NCBI RefSeq assembly: GCF_023734115.1
Contig: NZ_AP025737.1
Coordinates: 1,116,001 to 1,180,000 of the forward strand
Length of the DNA stretch: 64,000 nt
Direction of reading: 5' to 3'
From: Herbiconiux sp. L3-i23
GTDB taxonomy: Bacteria > Actinomycetota > Actinomycetes > Actinomycetales > Microbacteriaceae
The notes below the pieces were generated by a model, which worked only from the letters and a program-made list of their open reading frames with translations, did no database searches and was not told the origin of the DNA. This document shows, in pieces, positions 43,811 to 52,252 of this stretch. Within the stretch, counting starts at the first letter, position 1; each line of letters begins with the position of its first letter. A program made the position numbers and the translations under genes.

Positions 43811-44097
43811 GGTGTCTCCTTGAGGGGCCATCGTCGCGCGATCTGCGCGAGCGGTTGAGGGTCGAACGTGTGGTGCTTGTAGCGGCCGCGCTTCTCGGTG
43901 AGCACGAGTCCGGCGCGTTCGAGCACGGCGAGGTGTTGCGACACGGCTTGCCTGCTCGACGTCGATCCGTGCTCCATCGCGAGACGGGTGCAGAGTTCGA
44001 ACAGGGTCTGCCCGTCGCGTTCGGCGAGCTCGTCGAGCAGGATGCGGCGCGTGGGGTCGGCGAGAGCGAAGAACAGGCTGCTCTCGTCGTCGTCCAC
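43807..44097 (-). CDS. ArsR-family winged-helix regulator
   Basis: A 96-residue regulator from the GTG at 44097 (VDDDESSLFFALADPTRR). It has the ArsR winged HTH: ADPTRRILLDELAERDGQTLFELCTRL, then SSRQAVSQHLAVLERAGLVLTEKRGRYKHHTF. No cysteine metal-site pattern of the CxCxxC type is seen, so it is more like the ArsR proteins that accompany SRPBCC or VOC genes. Co-transcribed with the VOC gene downstream. Operator not identified. Confidence 0.9.
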
Positions 44098-44199
44098 GGC
44101 GCCACTATATGCAAGTGAGCGCTTGCCTATCAAGGGTTATCGCGCACGTATCGATTTCTCCCAACGCTGCGGCGACACTCCACCGGCTTCGCTGGTGCG

Positions 44200-44877
44200 A
44201 TGACCGACCCGATCCGCAACGACCAAGGCGCAGACAGACGCCGCCGCATCCTGGCGATCCTCTTCATGATCTACCTGGCCGTCCTGGTCTGGCTGGTGCT
44301 GTGGAAGCTGCACCTGCCCTATATCGGTGACGTGGGGGAGCGGGCGGTCAAGCTGGTGCCGTTCGTGGCGGGCAACGGCTACGGGTCGAGCGCACGCGTC
44401 GAGGTGCTGCAGAACCTCGCGATCTTCTTCCCCTTCGGCATCTACCTCGGACTGCTCGCTCCGTCGTGGCGGTGGCGCCGTCACCTTGCGGTCATGGCGG
44501 CGGCGAGCCTCGGCCTAGAGGTCCTGCAGTTCGTGCTGGCATCCGGAAGCTCCGACCTCACCGATGTCATCGTCAACACCGCCGGGGGAGTGCTGGGACT
44601 CGGGATGATCGCCATCGCGCGGAGGTGGATCGCTCGTCGCTTCATGCGGGTCGCCACCGTCTTCTGCGCCGCATCGACCGTCGTGATGCTGCTCACCGTC
44701 GGGGTGGTGATCGGCTCGTTCCCCCTGCTCCGGCCGGGACCCGGAGCGCCGATCATCCTCGTTAGCTCAGTCGGTCCTATTCCAGGGCGGCAACCCGGGC
44801 AGGTACTCGCAGTGCCTCCCGGCCCCAGGAACCCGGGCGTAGCGTCGAAGACATGGCAACCCCCACCTTCACCCTGA
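44200..44877 (+). CDS. VanZ-family membrane protein
   Basis: A 225-residue integral membrane protein. VanZ features are the first helix (ILAILFMIYLAVLVWLVLWKL), PFVAGNGYGSSARVEVLQNLAIFFPFGIYLGLL with the conserved N-x-x-x-F-x-P-F-G, then LGLEVLQFVLASGSSDLTDVIVNTAGGVLGLGM (E-x-x-Q and D-x-x-x-N-x-x-G), and a fourth helix. VanZ proteins give low-level teicoplanin resistance in some hosts, but most homologues have unknown roles. The Pro-rich tail after ~residue 185 overlaps the next gene and may be a weakly conserved extension. Confidence 0.88.
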   Translation: MTDPIRNDQGADRRRRILAILFMIYLAVLVWLVLWKLHLPYIGDVGERAVKLVPFVAGNGYGSSARVEVLQNLAIFFPFGIYLGLLAPSWRWRRHLAVMAAASLGLEVLQFVLASGSSDLTDVIVNTAGGVLGLGMIAIARRWIARRFMRVATVFCAASTVVMLLTVGVVIGSFPLLRPGPGAPIILVSSVGPIPGRQPGQVLAVPPGPRNPGVASKTWQPPPSP

Positions 44878-45743
44878 ACAACGGCGTCGAGATCCCGGCC
44901 ATCGGGCTCGGCGTCTACCAGTCGGCCCCCGACGAGACGGCCGCCGCCGTCGAGGCCGCCCTGCGCACCGGATACCGGCACATCGACACCGCGGCCGCGT
45001 ACCGCAACGAACGTCAGGTCGGTGAGGGCATCCGGGCGTCGGGCATCGACCGTGCCGAGATCTTCATCGAGACCAAGGTGTGGGTGAGCGACTTCGGCTA
45101 CGACGAGACCCTCCACGCGTTCGAGAAGGCCACCCGCAAGCTGGGCGTCGACCAGCTCGACCTGCTGATCCTCCACCAGCCCGCACCCTCCCGATGGGAG
45201 AAGACGGTGGCGGCGTACAAGGCGCTCGAGACGCTGCTCGCCGACGGACGCGTCCGCTCGATCGGCGTCAGCAACTTCAAGCCCGAGCACCTCGCCAACC
45301 TGGCCGACGCGACCGACGTCGTGCCGGCGGTCAACCAGATCGAGCTGCACCCCTACTCCGCCCAGCGCGCCACGCAGGTCGCAGACGCCGAGCGCGGCAT
45401 CCTCACCCAGGCGTGGTCACCGATCGGCGGCATCACCTTCTACCCCGGCTGGGGAGAGCAGCGCCGCAACGTGATGGAAGACCCGGCGCTCGCCGCGATC
45501 GCGGGTGCTCACGGCAAGACGGCCGCGCAGGTGATGCTGCGCTGGCACCTGCAGCAGGGCCGCTCCGCCATCCCGAAGTCGACGAACCCCGCCCGCATCG
45601 CCGAGAACTTCGACATCTTCGACTTCGAACTCGACGACGCGCAGCTGGCGCAGATCGACGCCCTCGACACCGACCGTCGCAGTGGACCCGATCCCGACGT
45701 CGAGCGGGCCGAGATGTTCGACATGCCCATCGCCGAAGACTGA
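44853..45743 (+). CDS. Aldo/keto reductase
   Basis: An NADPH-dependent carbonyl reductase with a TIM barrel, 296 residues. GYRHIDTAAAYRNERQVGEGI carries the catalytic Asp and Tyr, FIETKVWVSD the Lys, and LILHQPAPS the His of the tetrad. The C-terminal cofactor stretch is QGRSAIPKSTNPARIAENFDIFDFEL. It belongs to the 2,5-diketo-gluconate-reductase-like AKR5 group by these motifs; the true substrate is unknown. The start ATG lies inside the 3' end of the VanZ gene. A second, related AKR lies at 47.7 kb. Confidence 0.93.
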   Translation: MATPTFTLNNGVEIPAIGLGVYQSAPDETAAAVEAALRTGYRHIDTAAAYRNERQVGEGIRASGIDRAEIFIETKVWVSDFGYDETLHAFEKATRKLGVDQLDLLILHQPAPSRWEKTVAAYKALETLLADGRVRSIGVSNFKPEHLANLADATDVVPAVNQIELHPYSAQRATQVADAERGILTQAWSPIGGITFYPGWGEQRRNVMEDPALAAIAGAHGKTAAQVMLRWHLQQGRSAIPKSTNPARIAENFDIFDFELDDAQLAQIDALDTDRRSGPDPDVERAEMFDMPIAED

Positions 45744-45792
45744 GCCGCCGAGACCCGGGCTAGACGGCGGCGACCGATCCGGGGGCGCGGAG

Positions 45793-46479
45793 TCAGCGCT
45801 TCCGGGTCGGTCGCACCGACACCGCTTCGACCGTGCCGCCCGGCGGCAGGTCGACGACGGTGCGCACCACCGCGGCCACCGCGGCGGCGTCGAGGTAGAA
45901 GTCGGTGTCGTAGTCGTCGCCCTCGAGCGCGACCTTCGCCCGCTGCATGTCCGTGTCGACGCGGCCGGGATGCACGCTCGACACCCGCACGCCGTTCGCA
46001 CGCTCCTCTTCGCGGAGCGCATCGGTGAACGCGCGCAACGCGAACTTGCTCGCCGCATACACGGCGCCGCCAGGATTGGACGTGAGCCCCGATCCGCTGT
46101 TGATGCTGACGACCAGCCCGCGCGCCGCCCGCAGGGACGGCAGCGCCTGACGGGTGAGCTCGGCGACGGCGAAGAGGTTCGCCGCGAACACCCGCTCCCA
46201 CACCTCGCGCCCGATCTCGGCGACCGGCCCGCTCTCTTCGACGCCGGCGGAGTGCACCAGCACGTCGAGCCGCGGTGGAAGCGGGGGCAGCGGATCGAGC
46301 GTCAGGTCGGCGACATACGGCTCGGCCGACGGGAGCGAGTCGACCACCGCTGCAACGGCGTCGGCGTTCCGCCCTCCGACCAGCACGTGGTGGTCGGATC
46401 CGAGCGCGTCGGCGATGGCGCGGCCGATGCCGCGGGTGGCTCCGGTGACGAGGGCGATGGGGCGATGAATCACCTGCAA
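45793..46479 (-). CDS. Short-chain dehydrogenase/reductase
   Basis: An NAD(P)-binding oxidoreductase of 228 residues. The N-terminal nucleotide motif is ALVTGATRGIGRAIADAL (TGxxxGIG), the structural motif is VLVHSAG in place of NNAG, and the active site YAASK (Y-x-x-x-K) follows the Ser in VSINSGSG. The C-terminal PGRVDTDM is the usual SDR loop. Its length matches classical SDRs. Convergent with the AKR gene at 44.85 kb; probably monocistronic. Substrate unknown. Confidence 0.92.
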   Translation of the reverse strand: MQVIHRPIALVTGATRGIGRAIADALGSDHHVLVGGRNADAVAAVVDSLPSAEPYVADLTLDPLPPLPPRLDVLVHSAGVEESGPVAEIGREVWERVFAANLFAVAELTRQALPSLRAARGLVVSINSGSGLTSNPGGAVYAASKFALRAFTDALREEERANGVRVSSVHPGRVDTDMQRAKVALEGDDYDTDFYLDAAAVAAVVRTVVDLPPGGTVEAVSVRPTRKR

Positions 46480-46592
46480 ACCCTAACCACGCTCGGCCGC
46501 GCGATCTGGTCGCGTCCGCCCTGTCGCAGCCGGGAGCCGCGTCGCTACTGTGTCGGCATGACGCCGACGACGGCGACGGGCGGGACGGATCG

Positions 46593-47219
46593 GTGAAGAT
46601 CGACATCAAGAAGGATCTGAAGGCGTTCTACCGACCCAAGCCTGACGACTTCGTCGAGGTGGTGGTGCCGCCGCAGCGGTTCCTCGCCATCGACGGTAGC
46701 GGCGACCCGGACACCTCCGACGACTACGCGAACGCGGTCGCGGCGCTGTATGCCGCCGCCTACGCGACGAAGGCCGCGTCGAAAGCGGCCGACGGAGTCG
46801 ACTTCATCGTGGGTCCACTCGAAGGTCTGTGGTCGAGCAGCGACCCGAGCAGTTTCGTCGATGGGCGCAAAAGCGAATGGGACTGGACGATGCTCATCCC
46901 GTTGCCCGACCAGCTCGACGAATCAGCTGTTCGCGACGGTCTCGAGTCGGCGCGGAAGAAGAAGCCCGACCTGCCGCTCGACCGGGTCGCCCCGCTCCGA
47001 CTCGACGAGGGGCGGTCGCTGCAGATCCTGTACATCGGCGGCTACGACGACGAGGCTCCCGTTCTCGCGCGGCTCCACAACGAGGTGATGCCGGCGCTCG
47101 GAGTCGAATGGAACGGCCGCCACCACGAGGTGTACCTGAGCGACCCGCGCAAGGTCCCGGCCGCCGCCCTCAAGACCGTTCTGCGGCAGCCGGTGACCGA
47201 CGCCGATCGAGCCGGGTGA
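46593..47219 (+). CDS. GyrI-like small-molecule-binding domain protein
   Basis: A 208-residue cytosolic protein starting with GTG (MKIDIKKDLKAFYRPKPDDFVEVVVPPQRFLAIDGSGDP), the opening typical of the stand-alone GyrI-like/YdhR-type proteins. Also visible are YANAVAALYAAAYATK, SEWDWTMLIPLPDQL, RSLQILYIGGYDDEAPVLARLHNEVMPALGVEWNGRHHEVYLSDPRKV with the conserved H-E-x-Y-L-S-D end. These bind small hydrophobic compounds and some have hydrolase activity. Monocistronic by spacing. Confidence 0.88.
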   Translation: MKIDIKKDLKAFYRPKPDDFVEVVVPPQRFLAIDGSGDPDTSDDYANAVAALYAAAYATKAASKAADGVDFIVGPLEGLWSSSDPSSFVDGRKSEWDWTMLIPLPDQLDESAVRDGLESARKKKPDLPLDRVAPLRLDEGRSLQILYIGGYDDEAPVLARLHNEVMPALGVEWNGRHHEVYLSDPRKVPAAALKTVLRQPVTDADRAG

Positions 47220-47253
47220 GCGCTCGACGCGCGGGTCTCGATACGGTGTCGGG

Positions 47254-47610
47254 ATGGCCCCGACATCGTGGATCGAGCACCGGCGCTCCGACGGCGAACT
47301 CGTCGGCTGGATCGTGCCCGACGGGGACGGCTTCACCACCATCGACCTGCTCGACCGTGCCCGCATCACCGAGCCGGTCGACTGGCTGAGTGCCGAGGAG
47401 TCGCTCGACGAACTCGGAATCGGCTACCTCGCCGACCGATACACGCTCGACCTCGCCGACGGCCGCGCGCGACCGGTACGCATCGGGGAAGTGAGCACCG
47501 ACCGCGTCGTCGTGGTCGCCGACGACTTCGGCGCGGCCTCCGCAGTGGGCGCGAACCCGGAACGGTTCGAGCTTCCGTTCCCGGCGCCCGAGTCGCTTCG
47601 TCCTCACTGA
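47254..47610 (+). CDS. Hypothetical protein
   Basis: A 118-residue acidic soluble protein with an ATG start, 34 bases after the GyrI-like gene. Visible are WIEHRRSDGELVGWIVPDGDGFTTIDLLDRAR, DWLSAEESLDELGIGYLADRYTLDLADGRARPVRIGEV and DRVVVVADDFGAASAVGA, consistent with a small beta-rich domain. I recall similar unnamed proteins in actinobacteria but no function. Codon use is normal for the genome. Confidence 0.75.
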   Translation: MAPTSWIEHRRSDGELVGWIVPDGDGFTTIDLLDRARITEPVDWLSAEESLDELGIGYLADRYTLDLADGRARPVRIGEVSTDRVVVVADDFGAASAVGANPERFELPFPAPESLRPH

Positions 47611-47742
47611 GCCGCCCTCACCCCCGCGAGCACGCTGGGCCCCACCGGGTACGCTTGTCCGGAGGGAGTGCTACGAGCGCGCCTGTTTGAACACCGGCGC
47701 TCGGAGCAACACACCGCGCTCGCGGGGGCATAGCGTTGGGGC

Positions 47743-48567
47743 ATGCGAGAACTGAACGACGGCACGACGATCCCCGACATCGGCTTCGGCACCTACCCCC
47801 TGCGGGGAGAGCAGGGAGCTGACGCGGTCGTCAGCGCACTCGAGATCGGCTACCGGCTCATCGACACCGCGGTGAACTATGGCAACGAGGATGCCGTCGG
47901 CCAGGGCATCGCCCGCAGCGACGTCGCGCGCGAGGACATCGTGGTGACGACGAAGCTGCCGGGGCGCGACCACGGCTACGACGAGACGCTCGCCTCGTTC
48001 GACCGGTCGATCGAGGCGCTCGGACTCGACACCATCGACCTCTACCTCATCCACTGGCCCAACCCGAGCGTGGACAAGTTCGTCGACACGTGGCGCGCCA
48101 TGGTGCAGCTCAAGGAGTCGGGCCGGGCCCGCTCGATCGGCGTCTCCAACTTCACTCCCGAGTTCCTCACCCGCATCGGCGACGCGACGGGTGTGCTGCC
48201 CGCGGTCAACCAGGTCGAGCTGCACCCGTTCTTCCCGCAGGTCGAGCTGCGCGCCTTCCACGCCGAGCACGGCATCGTCACCGAGGCGTGGAGCCCGCTG
48301 GGCAAGCGGGCGCCCGTGAAGGAGGCCGAGCCGGTCACCACCGCCGCCGCCGCGCACGACGTGACGCCCGCCCAGGTGGTGCTGCGCTGGCATCAGCAGA
48401 TCGGTTCGGTGCCGATTCCGAAGTCGGGCGACCCTGCCCGTCAGCGCGAGAACTTCGACATCGCCGGCCTGACGCTGACCGATGACGAGGTGGCTGCGAT
48501 CACCGCGCTCGGCCGCCCCGACGGTCGCCTGTTCGACGGCGACCCCAACACGCACGAGGAGATGTAG
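47743..48567 (+). CDS. Aldo/keto reductase
   Basis: A 274-residue AKR (TIM barrel, NADPH). The catalytic Asp and Tyr are in GYRLIDTAVNYGNEDAVGQGI, Lys in IVVTTKLPGRD, and His in LYLIHWPNPS. The cofactor region is QIGSVPIPKSGDPARQRENFDIAGLTL. It is a paralogue of the protein at 44.85 kb but clearly diverged. Upstream 130 bases are non-coding; it is followed convergently by the MarR gene. Substrate unknown. Confidence 0.93.
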   Translation: MRELNDGTTIPDIGFGTYPLRGEQGADAVVSALEIGYRLIDTAVNYGNEDAVGQGIARSDVAREDIVVTTKLPGRDHGYDETLASFDRSIEALGLDTIDLYLIHWPNPSVDKFVDTWRAMVQLKESGRARSIGVSNFTPEFLTRIGDATGVLPAVNQVELHPFFPQVELRAFHAEHGIVTEAWSPLGKRAPVKEAEPVTTAAAAHDVTPAQVVLRWHQQIGSVPIPKSGDPARQRENFDIAGLTLTDDEVAAITALGRPDGRLFDGDPNTHEEM

Positions 48568-48580
48568 CCCCTCGCAGCAG

Positions 48581-49120
48581 TCAGACGGTTGCGCCGTCGC
48601 TCTCGATCTTCGCGTCGAGGGCGGCGGCGCCCGTCTCGACGGCGCCGATCATGCCCTGCAAGAAGCGCCCTACCACGGCCAGCTCGTCGGGGCTGAGCCC
48701 GTCGACCACCGACACCATCTCCTGGTGCATCCGGCCGAGCGTCTGCCGCACCTCGTGATCGGTGCCCGTCGTCGGCACGATGTAGACGGAGCGCTTGTCG
48801 GTGGGATGCGGTTCGCGTCGCACATGGTCGTCGCGCACCAGCCGGTCGATCAGCACCGACACCGACGCCGACGAGATCTGTAGGCGAGCGACGAGGTCGC
48901 GCTGCGTCAGCGAGATGCCGCGCCGCTGCGCTTCGAGCAGGTAGCGGAGGGCGAGGAGATCGGTCTCGCCCATGCCCATGGATCCCCGGGTGCGTGCGCG
49001 CATCCGTCGCTCGGACTCGCGGTACCGGCGCAAGAGGTTGAGCACGTCGACGCTCGCCGGCGCGCTGCGTCCGTCGGCGTACCAATACCCCGACGACGGC
49101 TGCTCGGTCACATCGCTCAC
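48581..49120 (-). CDS. MarR-family transcriptional regulator
   Basis: A 179-residue winged-helix regulator. The HTH core is LEAQRRGISLTQRDLVARLQISSASVSVLIDRLVRDDHVRREPHPTDKRSVYIVPT, with the wing RREPHPTDKRS typical of MarR. The N-terminal ~40 residues (including WYADGRSAPASVDVLNLLRRYRESERRMRARTRG) form the dimerisation helices. It overlaps by ATGA the small gene upstream, implying co-expression. It may control that gene or the neighbouring AKR genes; no operator identified. Confidence 0.92.
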   Translation of the reverse strand: MSDVTEQPSSGYWYADGRSAPASVDVLNLLRRYRESERRMRARTRGSMGMGETDLLALRYLLEAQRRGISLTQRDLVARLQISSASVSVLIDRLVRDDHVRREPHPTDKRSVYIVPTTGTDHEVRQTLGRMHQEMVSVVDGLSPDELAVVGRFLQGMIGAVETGAAALDAKIESDGATV

Positions 49121-49332
49121 CGTGCCGCCTCGCTCTGCCGTCGCGCCAGTTCCATCTCCACCCGCTCGAGAGTCGCCTCCGCGACCAGAGGGGTGATGAC
49201 GCCGTCGGGGTCGAAGCCCATGAGCATGTCGTGCTCCTCGGCCATCATCGTCATGATTCGTTGAACGGGAAGCTCCGGGAAACGGTCTGCGAGCCGCTCC
49301 GCGTGCTGCCGGTGCGACTCCGCTGGCATCAT
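49117..49332 (-). CDS. Small helical hypothetical protein (three-helix-bundle-like)
   Basis: A 71-residue acidic protein: HAERLADRFPELPVQRIMTMMAEEHDMLMGFDPDGVITPLVAEATLERVEMELARRQ. Three predicted helices resemble the small three-helix-bundle dimerisation proteins of actinobacteria. Its stop overlaps the MarR start, so it is the first gene of a two-gene unit. No known activity. Starts at either Met of MMPAES. Confidence 0.72.
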   Translation of the reverse strand: MMPAESHRQHAERLADRFPELPVQRIMTMMAEEHDMLMGFDPDGVITPLVAEATLERVEMELARRQSEAAR

Positions 49333-49424
49333 CCGTCGAGCCTATCGCCGAGACCCGAGGTCCGAGGCGGACGGATACGCTCGTCGCACCCCGCCCGATC
49401 CCGTTGACGGACGAGGGCTGACGG

Positions 49425-50354
49425 ATGGGAGCGACGATGACCGCGCGACTCGGACTGGGCCTCGCCGCTCTCGGACGGCCCGCCTACATCGCGACCGGAC
49501 GCGGCGACGACCTCGGCGACACCCGTGACGAGCAGGCCCTGGAGCGCCGCACTCTCGAGGTCCTCGATCGCGCGTGGGCGAGCGGCATCCGATACTTTGA
49601 CGCGGCTCGCTCGTACGGCATCGCCGAACGATTCCTCGGCACCTGGCTGCGAACCCGTGGCCCGCTCGACGGCGTCATCATCGGCAGCAAGTGGGGCTAC
49701 CGATATACCGGCGACTGGCGGATGGACGCTCCCGTCCACGAAGTGAAGGACCACTCGCTCAGCGCATTCGAGCGCCAATGGCCCGAGACCCTCCGTGAGC
49801 TGGGGCGTGCGCCGGACGTGTACCTCGTTCACTCCGTGACGCCCGAGAGTCCCGTGCTCACCGATTCAACGCTGCTCGATCGACTCGCGGCGCTCGCCGC
49901 CGAGGGGGTGCGGATCGGAATCTCCACGAGCGGACCCCGTCAGGGCGACGTGCTCGAGGCCGCTCTCGCAACTCCCGACTCCCCGTTCTCGGCGGTGCAG
50001 GCGACCTGGAACCTGCTCGAGCGCTCCGCGGCGCCCGCGCTTCAGGCGGCGCACGACTCGGGCTGGCTCGTGGTCGTCAAAGAGAGCTTCGCGAACGGGC
50101 GACTGACCGCTCGCGGCGACACCCCCGCGCTGCGCCGCATCGCCGAGGAGCGCGGCAGCACGCCCGAGGCGCTCGCGCTCGGAGCAGTGCTCGCTCAGGA
50201 GTGGGCCGACATCGCGCTGACCGGCGCCGTCACCGCCGAGCAGGTCGCTGAGAACGCCGAAGCCGTGCCGGTGGCCGTCGACGCAGAACTCGATGCACTC
50301 CGGGTCGAGCCGATTCGGTACTGGGCCGACCGGTCGGCGCGCTCCTGGTCGTGA
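49425..50354 (+). CDS. Aldo/keto reductase (D-threo-aldose 1-dehydrogenase-like)
   Basis: A ~309-residue AKR of the L-fucose/D-threo-aldose dehydrogenase type. It opens with LGLGLAALGRPAYIATGRGDDLG; the catalytic segment is SGIRYFDAARSYGIAERFLGTWL (Asp, Tyr), Lys in VIIGSKWGYRY, and His in VYLVHSVTPES. VVVKESFANGRL and the later TPEALALGAVLAQEW complete the barrel. Start may be the second Met (49437) with GGGAG just upstream. The third AKR in this 6-kb stretch, divergent from the MarR unit and convergent with an SDR. Confidence 0.9.
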   Translation: MGATMTARLGLGLAALGRPAYIATGRGDDLGDTRDEQALERRTLEVLDRAWASGIRYFDAARSYGIAERFLGTWLRTRGPLDGVIIGSKWGYRYTGDWRMDAPVHEVKDHSLSAFERQWPETLRELGRAPDVYLVHSVTPESPVLTDSTLLDRLAALAAEGVRIGISTSGPRQGDVLEAALATPDSPFSAVQATWNLLERSAAPALQAAHDSGWLVVVKESFANGRLTARGDTPALRRIAEERGSTPEALALGAVLAQEWADIALTGAVTAEQVAENAEAVPVAVDAELDALRVEPIRYWADRSARSWS

Positions 50355-50366
50355 GCGCCGGGACCG

Positions 50367-51128
50367 TCAGGTGAGCTCCTCGTAGGCGCGTTGCGGCATC
50401 TGCGTCGCGAACTTTCCGCCGCTCACGTCGACCAGCGTGCCCGTGATGTATCCGGCGGCGTCGCTGGCGAGGAAGCAGAGCAGGTCGGCGACATCCTCGG
50501 GGCTCTCCCATCGGCGCAGGCTGAGCGTGTCGAGGAGCCGCTCCTGCTTGTCCTCGGGCATCGATGCGAAGCCGTTCATCGCGGTCGGAATCATGCCGGG
50601 CGCATACGCATTGACGGTGATGTTCCACGGGCCGAGCTCACTGGCGAGCACCCGGGTGAGTTGCACGACCGCCGCCTTCGAGGCCCCGTAGGCCGCCGAG
50701 CCGACGCTCGGGATGATCGCGGCGAACGACGACGCATTGATGATGCGGCCCGAGCGGGCCGCCTTCATGTGCGGGATGACCGCCTTCGCGAGCAGGAAGA
50801 CGCCCGTCACGTTGACCTCGAAACACGCCCGCCAGCGGGCGAGGTCGAGGGTGTCGACCGGACCTCCGACATCGATGCCCGCGTTGTTGACGAGCACATC
50901 CACCCGGCCATGACGGCGTATCACCTCGTCGATCGCGCCTGTCACCGAGCCCTCGTCGGTGACATCGCAGACGAGGGAGTCGATACCGTCGCTCGGGGTG
51001 TCGGGGAAGGCGAGGTCGAGCGCGACGACCGTCGCCCCCTCGTCGCGGAAACGCTCGGCGAGCGCGCGGCCGATTCCTCGGCCGGCTCCGCTCACGACGA
51101 CGATGCGGGAGCGCAGATCGATCAGCAT
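50367..51128 (-). CDS. SDR-family oxidoreductase (3-oxoacyl-reductase-like)
   Basis: A classical SDR of 253 residues: cofactor motif VVVSGAGRGIGRALAERF, DVTDEGSV, VNNAG (NNAG), active Ser in IINASSFAAIIPSVG, and catalytic YGASK (Y-x-x-x-K), then YAPGMIPTAMN. The C-terminal SDAAGYITGTLVDVSGGKFA is the usual FabG-like end. Divergent from another SDR with a 13-bp palindrome between them. Substrate unknown, probably a sugar or polyol by analogy. Confidence 0.93.
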   Translation of the reverse strand: MLIDLRSRIVVVSGAGRGIGRALAERFRDEGATVVALDLAFPDTPSDGIDSLVCDVTDEGSVTGAIDEVIRRHGRVDVLVNNAGIDVGGPVDTLDLARWRACFEVNVTGVFLLAKAVIPHMKAARSGRIINASSFAAIIPSVGSAAYGASKAAVVQLTRVLASELGPWNITVNAYAPGMIPTAMNGFASMPEDKQERLLDTLSLRRWESPEDVADLLCFLASDAAGYITGTLVDVSGGKFATQMPQRAYEELT

Positions 51129-51154
51129 TCGGGGGAGTCCTCCTCGACTCGGGC

Positions 51155-51167
51155 GATACGTAGTATC
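51155..51167. promoter_or_regulatory. Palindrome between the two divergent SDR genes
   Basis: GATAC-GTA-GTATC, a 13-bp perfect inverted repeat in the 44-base region between divergent starts. It could be a shared operator or promoter element; the sequence is AT-rich compared with its surroundings. No regulator gene adjoins it. Confidence 0.4.
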
Positions 51168-51172
51168 AATCT

Positions 51173-51940
51173 ATGAGCAACGACCGCTCCCCGCGAGACG
51201 ACGCCGTCCCATCCGATGCCGCCGAGGGGCGGGTGCTCTGGGTGGTGGGCGCAGGATCCGGCGTGGGGCGCGCGACCGCCGTCGCCGCTGCTGCGGCGGG
51301 ATGGTCGCTGGTGCTGTCCGGGCGCCGCGTCGACGCGCTCGAACAGACCCGCTCGCTCCTCGGAGAGGCCGCCGCATCGGCGCGGATCCTTCCGCTCGAC
51401 GTCCGCGATCACGGCGCCGTCGCTCAGGCGGTCGGCTCGATCGACAGGCTCGACGCCCTCGTGATCGCGGCCGGGGCCAACACGAAGCGGCGTCGGTTCG
51501 ACGACCAGGACTCCGACGAGTTCGACGACGTCGTGACCATCAACCTGCTCGCACCGGCCCGACTGATCACCGCCGCGCTGCCGCAGCTGCGCGCGAGCGG
51601 CAGCGCCCACGTCGTGCTCGTCTCCTCCCAGGCGGCGTGGACTCCGTCACCCGGCGCCGGTGTCGCCTACAGCGCGTCGAAGACGGCGCTGTCGACGATC
51701 GCCCGCGACCTCAACGCGCAGGAGGCGGCGTCCGGGGTGCGGGCCTGCCATCTCTGCCCCGGCTCGATCGACAGCGATTTCCTCCGGGCGCGACCGACCA
51801 TGCCGAGCGACGAGGAGCGCGCCACGCTGCTCACCCCCGCCGACGTGGCGCGGTCGATTCTGTTCGTGCTGGACTCGCCGCCCCACGTGCGGATCGACGA
51901 ACTGGTCCTGTCGCCGCTCAGTCAGATCGGCGGCTACTGA
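51173..51940 (+). CDS. SDR-family oxidoreductase
   Basis: A 255-residue SDR. The nucleotide motif is LWVVGAGSGVGRATAVAAAAAGW (G-x-G-S-G-V-G). LDALVIAAGANTKRR stands for the NNAG strand. Active Ser is in HVVLVSSQAAWTPSPGAGV with YSASK as the Y-x-x-x-K. CHLCPGSIDSDFL and RIDELVLSPLSQIGGY end the protein. It is a divergent neighbour of the FabG-like SDR but only distantly similar to it. Substrate unknown. Confidence 0.92.
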   Translation: MSNDRSPRDDAVPSDAAEGRVLWVVGAGSGVGRATAVAAAAAGWSLVLSGRRVDALEQTRSLLGEAAASARILPLDVRDHGAVAQAVGSIDRLDALVIAAGANTKRRRFDDQDSDEFDDVVTINLLAPARLITAALPQLRASGSAHVVLVSSQAAWTPSPGAGVAYSASKTALSTIARDLNAQEAASGVRACHLCPGSIDSDFLRARPTMPSDEERATLLTPADVARSILFVLDSPPHVRIDELVLSPLSQIGGY

Positions 51941-51949
51941 CTCTCATCT

Positions 51950-52252
51950 TCAGCGCTTCGACGTGGCATCCGCGAAGGTGATCGACAGGAACACCGCCAT
52001 CGCGCCCGCTCCCACCGCGAAGGCGATTCGCTCGCCGCGGGTGCCGGCACCGCGAGGACGCAGAAGCGCAGCGGTGCCGGCGTTCGCCGCGCTCCAGAGG
52101 ACGTTCTCGGTCGGCGACGACAGTCCGACCCCGGGCGGGTCGGCGAACGGCGTAGGGAACCGCTGTCCCTGAACGCCCTTGACCCCGTGGGGAATGGCGT
52201 TGACGGCGAAAACTCCGGCGGCGGCGCTGCGCAGAATTCGGGCGAGACTCAC
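51950..52252 (-). CDS. Small membrane-associated hypothetical protein
   Basis: A 100-residue protein from the GTG at 52252. ILRSAAAGVFAVNAIPHGVKGVQGQRFPTPFADPPGVGLSSPTENVLWSAANAGTAALL and IAFAVGAGAMAVFLSITFAD give 2-3 hydrophobic segments. The IPHGVKGVQGQRFPTPF stretch is shared with unnamed actinobacterial membrane proteins I recall. It overlaps the SRPBCC gene upstream (GTGA), so both are translated together. Function unknown. Confidence 0.8.
   Translation of the reverse strand: MSLARILRSAAAGVFAVNAIPHGVKGVQGQRFPTPFADPPGVGLSSPTENVLWSAANAGTAALLRPRGAGTRGERIAFAVGAGAMAVFLSITFADATSKR

Noticed and set aside
44760-44780. tRNA-like D-arm (GTTAGCTCAGTCGG)
   Set aside because: No acceptor, anticodon or T stems follow; it lies inside the VanZ reading frame.
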